Source: Streptomyces minutiscleroticus (GTDB lineage Bacteria; Actinomycetota; Actinomycetes; Streptomycetales; Streptomycetaceae). From it: a DNA stretch of 46,869 bases. The position numbers were made by a program, and so were the translations under genes. Under the pieces are notes generated by a model that was not told the origin of the DNA, did no database searches, and was given only the letters and a program-made list of their open reading frames with translations. This document shows positions 18,897-26,219 of this stretch, in pieces. Numbering within the stretch: the first letter of the stretch is position 1; each line of letters opens with the position of its first letter. The stretch covers positions 1-46,869 of the forward strand of contig NZ_BMVU01000052.1 of NCBI RefSeq assembly GCF_014650875.1. Reading direction: 5' to 3'.

Positions 18897-19112
18897 ATGA
18901 CCTACCTCGCCGCCCGTACCCGCCGCGCCGTGCTCGCGCTGACTATGCGGCTGCACGCTGGCGTCACCGAGGCTACCCGCCGGCCCGACCGCGGCGACAT
19001 CAGCGTCACCACCGTCATCATCTGGGTCGCCGCCATCACCGGCGCCGTACTGATCGCTGGCACCATCGGCGTGGTGATCGCCAAGTACAACGGCCAGCTC
19101 AACGGCCTGTGA
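18897..19112 (+). CDS. Small Flp-pilin-like protein
   Basis: 71 residues from ATG 18897, six bases after GGAGG. A basic N-terminal leader ends in RPDRG, then DISVTTVIIWVAAITGAVLI, a single helix, and a short tail KYNGQLNGL. Size, position after TadC and the leader-Gly-helix layout fit a Flp/Tad major pilin. The Glu expected five residues after the Gly is absent (Thr/Val there). It could be the pilus subunit or a pseudopilin; no other small pilin gene is present. Confidence 0.75.
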   Translation: MTYLAARTRRAVLALTMRLHAGVTEATRRPDRGDISVTTVIIWVAAITGAVLIAGTIGVVIAKYNGQLNGL

Positions 19113-19122
19113 CAGAGGGCTC

Positions 19123-19557
19123 ATGTCGATGACTGCTCAAGTTCGGTTCGCCCGTTGGAGGCGGTGGCGCCGCTGGCGTGAGGACCGCGGAGAGAGCGCG
19201 GTACAGATGGCGATCATCTTCCCGTTTGTGCTGCTCGCCACGATCGCCGTGGTGCAGGGGGCCATGTGGTACTACGCGCGGCAGATCGCGGTGACCGCGG
19301 CCCGCGAGGGCGTCAGCGCCGCCCGCTCCTACCAGGCCACCCCCGGTGACGGTGCGGGCCGGGCGCGTGAGGTGCTGGCCCGCACAGCCGGGGACAGCCT
19401 GCGCGGCTACCGCGTGTCCACCGCCGGCAGCGACGGCCAGCGGGTGCGGATCCAGGTGAGCGGAACGGCCCAGTCGATGATTCCGGGCCTGCCGGGTCTG
19501 AGTGTCAGCCAGTCCGCCTCCGGGCCGGTGGAGCGATGGACCGTTCCAGGAGAGTGA
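19123..19557 (+). CDS. TadE-like pseudopilin
   Basis: 144 residues. Arg/Trp-rich N-terminus, then RGESAVQMAIIFPFVLLATI, the TadE signature of a cleavage Gly before a hydrophobic helix, and a beta-rich exported domain (AREGVSAARSYQATPG, YRVSTAGSDGQRVRIQVSG). TadE/F proteins are minor pilins needed for pilus formation. Gln stands where Glu+5 is usual. Start ATG 19123, ten bases after the pilin stop. Stop overlaps the next start. Confidence 0.82.
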   Translation: MSMTAQVRFARWRRWRRWREDRGESAVQMAIIFPFVLLATIAVVQGAMWYYARQIAVTAAREGVSAARSYQATPGDGAGRAREVLARTAGDSLRGYRVSTAGSDGQRVRIQVSGTAQSMIPGLPGLSVSQSASGPVERWTVPGE

Positions 19558-20015
19558 GCCAGGTGCCAGACACAGCTCGGCGGGCGCGCCGGTTGCACGA
19601 CGATGAAGGCAGTACGGCCGTTGAGGCCGCCGTCATCCTGCCGGTGCTGGTCATGTTCCTGTGTCTGGCCCTGGCCGGGGGCCGCATCGTCACCGCCGGG
19701 GCGAAGGCTGACGCGGCCGCCGAGGACGCAGCCCGCGAGGCCTCCATCCACCGCACCGCGGCCGCCGCTCAGGATGCCGCTCATGCGGCCGCCGCCGAGT
19801 CCCTCTCCGACCAGGGCATCCAGTGCGCTTCCAGCACCGTGGTCGTGGACACGGATGGGCTGGCGGTGCCGGTGGGCCAGGTCAGCACCGTCACCGTCAC
19901 CGTGCACTGCACGGTCTCGCTCGCCGATCTTCTGCTGCCGAGCATACCGGGCGCCCGCACCCTGGAATCGAGTGCGACGTCGGTTGTGGATCAGTACCGG
20001 CAACGGGAGAGCTGA
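19554..20015 (+). CDS. TadE-like pseudopilin, second copy
   Basis: 153 residues from GTG 19554, which overlaps the previous stop as GTGA, the pattern used elsewhere in this operon. GTG 19563 and ATG 19536 are alternatives. It has DEGSTAVEAAVILPVLVMFL, the classical TadE motif with Glu at +5, followed by an Ala-rich coiled segment (ADAAAEDAAREASIHRTAAA) and a beta domain with two Cys. The stretch 19623-19655 is 28/33 identical to CRISPR spacer 24144-24176. The stop overlaps the next ATG. Confidence 0.82.
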   Translation: MSQVPDTARRARRLHDDEGSTAVEAAVILPVLVMFLCLALAGGRIVTAGAKADAAAEDAAREASIHRTAAAAQDAAHAAAAESLSDQGIQCASSTVVVDTDGLAVPVGQVSTVTVTVHCTVSLADLLLPSIPGARTLESSATSVVDQYRQRES

Positions 20016-20467
20016 TGCTTTGTCACTGCTGGCGGCAGCGTCGAAGGCGGCTCGGTGACCGGGGCGGTGTCACCGTCTTTGTTGCCGTGTGTGTGGTGGC
20101 GCTGCTCGGCATCATCGGCGTGGCCGTGGACGGCGGCGGAAAGCTGCGGGCCACCGAGCGCGCCGACTACCTGGCCGGCGAGGCCGCCCGCGCGGGCGGA
20201 CAGGCCATCGATCCCGCCCGGGCGGTCACCGGCCAGGCCGTGGTGGCCGACCCGCACGATGCCCAGGCAGCCGCCTATGCCTATCTCGCCTCCGCCAAGG
20301 TCTCCGGCACGGTCGTCGTCGCCGGGGACGGCACCACCCTCACGGTCAGCGTCACCGACTCCTACGCCACCCGGTTCCTGTCCGTAGTCGGGATCAGCCG
20401 ACTCGCGGTGACCGGCCATGGCACGGCAACCCTCCTGCACGGCGTCACCGCTCCCGAAGGAACCTGA
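20015..20467 (+). CDS. TadG/TadE-like pilus-assembly protein
   Basis: 150 residues from ATG 20015. Basic N-terminus, then DRGGVTVFVAVCVVALLGII, a TadG-type helix (normally GxVxxxFAL), followed by VDGGGKLRATERADYLAGEA and AARAGGQAID, as in the Flp-assembly TadE/G N-terminal family. A beta-rich C-terminal part follows (VSGTVVVAGDGTTLTVSVTD). It is shorter than proteobacterial TadG, as usual in actinobacteria. Coupled at both ends by one-base overlaps. Confidence 0.78.
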   Translation: MLCHCWRQRRRRLGDRGGVTVFVAVCVVALLGIIGVAVDGGGKLRATERADYLAGEAARAGGQAIDPARAVTGQAVVADPHDAQAAAYAYLASAKVSGTVVVAGDGTTLTVSVTDSYATRFLSVVGISRLAVTGHGTATLLHGVTAPEGT

Positions 20468-23400
20468 TGCGCACCTCTTCTGCCACCTCTTCCCCCGCCG
20501 CCGCATCTACGGCCATCCGGCTACTGAAAGCGGTGGGCAGTCTGCTGGTGCTGGCCGGCACGGTGGTCGGATTGCCGCTGCTGCTGGCCTGGGCCACCCC
20601 CGTCATCTGGGCAAGCAGCCACCAGGACCTGGTGCACCTGCTGGACCGGCAGGACACAGGCAGCGTGTTTCTGCTGCTGCTTGTCGCCGTCGGCTGGCTG
20701 GGCTGGGCGCAGTTCACGCTGTGCGCCGTGCGCGAGCTCCTCGCGCAGCTGCGTGGACGTGCCTGGCGGGCCCCGCGCGAGCTGGGAGCCTCCCAGCGCG
20801 TCGCGGCCGCGCTCATCGGCAGCATCCTGGTACTGCTGCCCGCCCACCCCGCACTGGCCTCCCCTGCCCACGCAACCCCATCCTTGAGCGCCACAGCAGT
20901 ACCCGGACAGCAGCCAACCCAGACTAAGCAGCCGCAGCAGGAGACGGCCGCAGCCCCAGCCGCCGACACGGCGCAGGACCGCGGAATTTACACCGTGCGA
21001 GAGGTTCGGCCGGCGGAGAGCCTGTGGAGCATCGCCGCCCAGCGGCTGGGCGACGGCGAACGGTGGCGCGAGATCGCCGAGCTGAACGAGAGCCGCACCA
21101 TGAGCGACGGCGCCAGGTTCCATGCCAGCAGCTTCCTGCAGCCGGGCTGGACGCTACAGATGCCCCAGACGACCGCTGACCCTACGGCGGGAACGGCCCC
21201 AGGAGCGCGGCCGCAGCTGGAGAAAGCCACGGCCGCATCCGAAGGCGGCACGCACATGGTCACGGTGAAGACCGGCGACAACCTATCAAAAATCGCCAAA
21301 GAGGAACTCGGAGACAGCGGGCAGTGGCCGCAGCTCTTTGCAGCCAGCCGCGACACCCAGCAGCCCGACGGTCTTCCCCGTATCAGCGACCCCGATGTCA
21401 TCTACGCCGGCCAGCAGGTCACCGTGCCCGGCCCGGCATCCGACAAGGACGATTTTTCGCAAGAGGACAGCCGGGTCCGCAACTCCAAGGGGCAGCCGAC
21501 TGCGCCCCCGGCTGACGAAGACCCACAGGACGCGCAAGAGCGGCAAGATGGGCAGGGGGACGGCCACGCAGGCGAGCGCGCCCCTGCGCCCGCGCCGAGC
21601 CAGTCGACGACGCTTGCTTCGCCGTCGGTCCCGACCAGCGAGCCCAGCAGTATGCCGAGCCAGACATCCCGCAGCGCTACCCCGGACCAGGAGCAGCACG
21701 AGGCCCCGCCCGCAGCGCCTGGCGCGGGCACCCGTACGCCGGGGCCGACCGCACCGTCCGCATCCGATACCGCCTCTCCGAACGCTGCGACGTCACAGGC
21801 CCCCGGCGAGCAGCCGGCCAGCGACCTGCCGGTGCGTACCGTTCTGGGTGCCGGGGCGCTGCTGGCAGCCGCGATCACCGGGGCGCTCGCGCTGCGCCGC
21901 CTGCTGCAGCGCCGCCGCCGCAAGCCCGGCCAGATGATCGCCATCGCGCCGGCGACCGCACCGGCGGAGGCGCAGCTTGCGGCGGCCGCCGACTCTGAAG
22001 GAGCGGTTCGTTTGGACTGCGCTTTGCGCACCCTGGCCTACCTGGCCGCGCATGACGGCTGGGACACGGTGCCCGGTTTGCGGGCTGCCCGCATCAGCGC
22101 CCGCACACTGCAGGTGCTGCCGGAGGAGGCCGCACAGGAGCCCTGGCCGCCGTTCACGGCGGGCGAGGACGGATGGTGGCTGCTGCCCGCCGACGCCGAC
22201 CTGCTGCCCGAGGATCAGGCGCGCGAGGTGCCGACGCCATATCCGGGGCTCGTCACCCTGGGCAGCACCACGACCGGCGACCTGCTGCTGGCCGACCTCG
22301 CACAGGTGCCCGCGCTGCTGTTGGACGGCGACCCGGCGCACATCAGCGAGGTGTGCACCTCGCTGGCCCTGGAACTGGGGATGAGCCCGTGGGCCCAGGA
22401 CATGGAAGTGATCACCATGGGGTTCGGTGAGGATCTGCCGCATCTGCTGCCGACCTGCCGCATTGCTCACATGCGGCAGGCCGAGCATGCGCTGCGCGAT
22501 CTGAGCGAGCGGCTGCTGGAGGCGCAGCAGCTGTCCGACAGCGCCCGTCAGCCGTATCTGCTGCTGTGCGCGGCCAGCCTGGAGGCGGACATCGCCTGGC
22601 AGCTCGCCGACGTCATCGACGCAGCCCGCCGGGCCGGCCGCGTGCCCGTCACCCTCATCGCACCCGCCCAGGCGGCTGCGGCCCATTTTCCGGAGGCGGA
22701 GGTCCTCGATGCCTCCAGCACCGCACCGCAGCAGGTCGATCTCCTCGGTGCCGAGATCGTCCTGCAGCGGCTGGAGCGGAGCGCGTACCAGCAGATCGCC
22801 ACGGCCCTGGCGATGTCCGGGCAGCCCGCCGAGGACGCCGAAGGACCCTGGCGCGAGGTACCCGCCGAACTCGCCCATACCGGCCCTGCCGAACCATCTC
22901 CGACGCCGGAGAACACGGGCGACACTGACAGCCAGGCTGCGCCGCCAGGAGCCGTGTCCGATAATTCAGTTATCACCGGTCCGACGACGGGCGCAGACCA
23001 CGAGGGTGATCACGTGTTCCCGGCGCTGCTGGCGGCCTCCGCCGATCCGTCCGCGCTGCGGCTGCTGCCCGCCGAGCCGGACCCCGGCTCGGTCGATGAC
23101 GCTCCCCGTGCCACCGGCCGGGCCGCGTCTCCAGCCCGCACGGCACCCTGTGCTGTGACCTCGAAGGCTGTGGAAACGAAGCTGGAGCCAGAGCCGGATG
23201 CGGACACGGGCGGAGAGGACCAGGCGCACGATTTGCATGCGCCGGAGATTCGGGTGCTGGGGCCCATCGAGGTGGACCGGATCGGTACCGCCGGCCACGG
23301 TCCGCGCCTGGCGCAGCTGGCTGCGCTGCTGTATTTCCGTCCCGGGCGCCTGGCCGACCAGGTGTGCGCCGACATGGACCCGCTCAGCCCGTGGTCGGTG

Positions 23401-24054
23401 GCCACCCTCAACAGCCGTCTGCGCGGCCTGCGCCGCGTCCTGGGCAACGACCCCTCCGGCACCCCCTACGTGCCGCGCCGCCGCAGCCTCGACGACCCCT
23501 ATCTCCTCTCCCCCGCCGTGCGCTGCGACTGGGACCGCTTCCTGCAGTTGGTCGAGCGTGGTCTGGCACAGGGGCCGGACGGCCTGCCCGATTTGGAGAA
23601 GGCCCTGGGACTCGTGCGGGGGCGGCCGTTCGGCACCCAGCCGCTGCCGTGGGCCGAGCCCTACCAGCAGGAGATGATCACCCGCATCGTCGATGTCACC
23701 CACACCGTCGCCACCTACCGCCTGCCGCTCGGGCCCCACCACGACCTCAGCCGTGCCCGGCGGGCCGTCGCCACCGGGCTCGAGGTGGACGAGACAGCCG
23801 AGGTGCTGTATCGGGCATGGATGCGCATCGAGTGGGTGGCCGGAAACCGGGCCGGGCTGCATGTGGTGATCTCCCACGTACAGCAGGTCAACCAAGCACT
23901 CGACTGTGATTTGGAGACCGAAACCGAGCGCCTCATCAACACGCTCCTCAACAGCAACCGCAGGACACAGGTACCTGCGGATTCCACGGGCCATAAGCAA
24001 CCCCGCAGGCGCGGGGACGACGGAGGGGTGCAGGAGCACACGGCCTTGACGTAG
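20467..24054 (+). CDS. Giant membrane LysM-LysM-SARP/BTAD-like protein, C-terminus running into the CRISPR array
   Basis: 1195 residues. Three N-terminal membrane helices (about 20-47, 60-82, 105-130), two exported LysM domains (about 173-233, YTVREVRPAESLWSIAAQRL; about 263-322, VTVKTGDNLSKIAKEELGDS), a Pro/Ser/Thr linker to 455, a fourth helix (457-477, TVLGAGALLAAAITGALALR), then a long cytoplasmic part. Residues 927-1035 resemble a SARP winged-helix region (EIRVLGPIEVDRI.., LAALLYFRPGRLAD, TLNSRLRGLRRVLGNDPSGT). A BTAD-like helical region follows. Such proteins close Tad clusters in streptomycetes. It may link the wall to regulation or organise the pilus base. ATG 20467 overlaps the preceding stop. 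The last about 20 residues (PRRRGDD..) and the stop are encoded by the first degenerate CRISPR repeat and its spacer. Two segments resemble spacers of array 1. Confidence 0.85.
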   Translation: MRTSSATSSPAAASTAIRLLKAVGSLLVLAGTVVGLPLLLAWATPVIWASSHQDLVHLLDRQDTGSVFLLLLVAVGWLGWAQFTLCAVRELLAQLRGRAWRAPRELGASQRVAAALIGSILVLLPAHPALASPAHATPSLSATAVPGQQPTQTKQPQQETAAAPAADTAQDRGIYTVREVRPAESLWSIAAQRLGDGERWREIAELNESRTMSDGARFHASSFLQPGWTLQMPQTTADPTAGTAPGARPQLEKATAASEGGTHMVTVKTGDNLSKIAKEELGDSGQWPQLFAASRDTQQPDGLPRISDPDVIYAGQQVTVPGPASDKDDFSQEDSRVRNSKGQPTAPPADEDPQDAQERQDGQGDGHAGERAPAPAPSQSTTLASPSVPTSEPSSMPSQTSRSATPDQEQHEAPPAAPGAGTRTPGPTAPSASDTASPNAATSQAPGEQPASDLPVRTVLGAGALLAAAITGALALRRLLQRRRRKPGQMIAIAPATAPAEAQLAAAADSEGAVRLDCALRTLAYLAAHDGWDTVPGLRAARISARTLQVLPEEAAQEPWPPFTAGEDGWWLLPADADLLPEDQAREVPTPYPGLVTLGSTTTGDLLLADLAQVPALLLDGDPAHISEVCTSLALELGMSPWAQDMEVITMGFGEDLPHLLPTCRIAHMRQAEHALRDLSERLLEAQQLSDSARQPYLLLCAASLEADIAWQLADVIDAARRAGRVPVTLIAPAQAAAAHFPEAEVLDASSTAPQQVDLLGAEIVLQRLERSAYQQIATALAMSGQPAEDAEGPWREVPAELAHTGPAEPSPTPENTGDTDSQAAPPGAVSDNSVITGPTTGADHEGDHVFPALLAASADPSALRLLPAEPDPGSVDDAPRATGRAASPARTAPCAVTSKAVETKLEPEPDADTGGEDQAHDLHAPEIRVLGPIEVDRIGTAGHGPRLAQLAALLYFRPGRLADQVCADMDPLSPWSVATLNSRLRGLRRVLGNDPSGTPYVPRRRSLDDPYLLSPAVRCDWDRFLQLVERGLAQGPDGLPDLEKALGLVRGRPFGTQPLPWAEPYQQEMITRIVDVTHTVATYRLPLGPHHDLSRARRAVATGLEVDETAEVLYRAWMRIEWVAGNRAGLHVVISHVQQVNQALDCDLETETERLINTLLNSNRRTQVPADSTGHKQPRRRGDDGGVQEHTALT

Positions 24055-26082
24055 GGACTACCCCCGCAGGCGCGGGGACGACCTCAAGCTCGGCCTGTCC
24101 GGGGTTGGGGACACCGGGCTGCCCCCGCAGGCGCGGGGGCGACGAGGCCGCCGTCCTCCTGCCAGCGTTGATCATGGGACTACCCCCGCAAGCGCGGGGA
24201 CGACCCCGTACGGGCCATCAGACTGGCGAAGTCCTCGGGACTACCCCCGCAGGCGCGGGGACGACGTCTCGTCGGCGGTCACGCGGTTGGCCACCTCGGG
24301 ACTACCCCCGCAGGCGCGGGGACGACCACCTGCTGGACCGGCAGGACACCGGGGCGGTGGGACTACCCCCGCAGGCGCGGGGACGACTGGGCGACGGACG
24401 TGGAAGTGATCACCGTCGGCGGACTACCCCCGCAGGCGCGGGGACGACGCGCAGGCTGCTCTCGACGCCAGGCGCCGCCGGGGACTACCCCCGCAGGCGC
24501 GGGGACGACCGCGGCACCTCGTACATCCCGGACAAGAACGGGGGACTACCCCCGCAGGCGCGGGGACGACCTGGTGCAGCTCGCGGACACGTTCATCCCG
24601 GCGGGACTACCCCCGCAGGCGCGGGGACGACGCGCCGTGACTGCCGTCGTGACGGCTGGTCCAGGGACTACCCCCGCAGGCGCGGGGACGACCGCTTTTG
24701 TGGGGTGTGCGGTAACGGGTCTGCAGGACTACCCCCGCAGGCGCGGGGACGACTCCCCCGGCGTCCCCGACTGATCCCGCACACGCGGACTACCCCCGCA
24801 GGCGCGGGGACGACATCGTCGCGCATCTGGCGCTGTCGCGGGCGCGGGGACTACCCCCGCAGGCGCGGGGACGACAAGAGGAACCAGAAGCGGTGACTCA
24901 CGAGCAACGGACTACCCCCGCAGGCGCGGGGACGACCCGGCCCGGCCCCGGCATCCGTGGGTCCCGCGCGGACTACCCCCGCAGGCGCGGGGACGACTGC
25001 GGCCGACCGCGCGCTCAGCACTACCCCCGCAGGCGCGGGGACGACGCCCAGGCCCAGGCCGCCGCCTCGGTGTAGCACGGACTACCCCCGCAGGCGCGGG
25101 GACGACCTGATGGCCGCCGACACCCGAATCCTGGAGACCGGACTACCCCCGCAGGCGCGGGGACGACTCGCCTCGGCGGCTGAACAGCTTCTCCAGCTGG
25201 GGACTACCCCCGCAGGCGCGGGGACGACCACACCGTGGCCTCTCCGGACAGCCGGGGGGAGGGACTACCCCCGCAGGCGCGGGGACGACCCGCGGCACCG
25301 GTGACGCGTGATCAGTACGGAAGGACTACCCCCGCAGGCGCGGGGACGACCGTCCTGATCGACGCCGAACGCGTGCTGAACAGGGACTACCCCCGCAGGC
25401 GCGGGGACGACGAACGGGCAGCGGGTCCGGGGTCGGCCATGGCGGGACTACCCCCGCAGGCGCGGGGACGACGCGGCCTGGAGTTGCGGGTTCTTCTTCC
25501 GCGCCGGACTACCCCCGCAGGCGCGGGGACGACTCCAGGCCGCGCCGAACAACTCCGCTGACGGGGGGACTACCCCCGCAGGCGCGGGGACGACCACGGG
25601 CTCGTCCCGGCGCACGCGCTCGGCCTCGGACTACCCCCGCAGGCGCGGGGACGACAGCACCACGGCGTCCGGGCACTCCGACCAGACCGGACTACCCCCG
25701 CAGGCGCGGGGACGACCTCCAGCAGCTCCGGGCGGACGTGCTCACCGAGGGACTACCCCCGCAGGCGCGGGGACGACGTCGGACGACGACACCGAGGGCC
25801 GCCTTTTCTAGGACTACCCCCGCAGGCGCGGGGACGACTGACGGCGGGCCCGTCCCGCCGTCGAGGCCCTCGGACTACCCCCGCAGGCGCGGGGACGACC
25901 CGGGCGGGGGAAGTCGCATGACCGTCGACAGGGGACTACCCCCGCAGGCGCGGGGACGACTCCCACGGCCAGGGGCAGCGCTCCCCGTTCTCGGGACTAC
26001 CCCCGCAGGCGCGGGGACGACATGCCGGAGGTGGACCGATGAGCGCGGAGATGCGGACTACCCCCGCAGGCGCGGGGACGAC
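23994..26082 (-). CRISPR. CRISPR array 1: 35 repeats, 34 spacers
   Basis: 28-bp repeats every 61 bp; on the plus strand they begin GGACTACCCCCGCAGG and end GGGGACGAC. Read on the minus strand the repeat starts GTCGTCCCCGCG, the usual type I-E direction, so transcription runs leftwards from a leader at 26083-26219 beside cas3. Degenerate repeats at 23994 (first seven bases altered), 24116 and 24177 mark the old, trailer end. Spacers are 33 bp, except a 20-bp one at 24998-25017. The spacers at 24144, 24327 and 24388 resemble the adjacent Tad/BTAD genes. Confidence 0.97.
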
Positions 26083-26219
26083 ACTTCCTGAGCTGCGGTG
26101 ATGGAGGCAGGAATGCCTATTTTCCTTCGCCTCGCTTGATCCTCGCAGGGCATTGTCAGTGGTACCGCTTACAGTGCCGCACAACTGACTGCAGGTAGCG
26201 GAGTCTATCGGGGGTAAGT
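26083..26219 (-). promoter_or_regulatory. Leader of array 1 and upstream region of cas3
   Basis: The 137 bp between the newest repeat of array 1 and the cas3 start must carry the leader/promoter of the array (minus) and the promoter of cas3 (plus). On the minus strand it ends CCGCAGCTCAGGAAGT just before the repeat, similar to the ends of the other three leaders (CCAGGTCACGAAGT, CGCAGGTCAGCAAGT, CGCAGGTCACGCAGT). It holds an A/T-rich patch (TATTTTCCTT) and small inverted repeats GGCA/TGCC at 26107-26117 and GTCAGT/ACTGAC at 26155-26189. Confidence 0.6.

Noticed and set aside
20089..20466. Upstream extension of the BTAD/LysM gene
   Set aside because: It would overlap the whole TadG-like gene in another frame, and its translation is Arg/Gly-rich. 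ATG 20467 overlaps the previous stop as in the rest of the operon.
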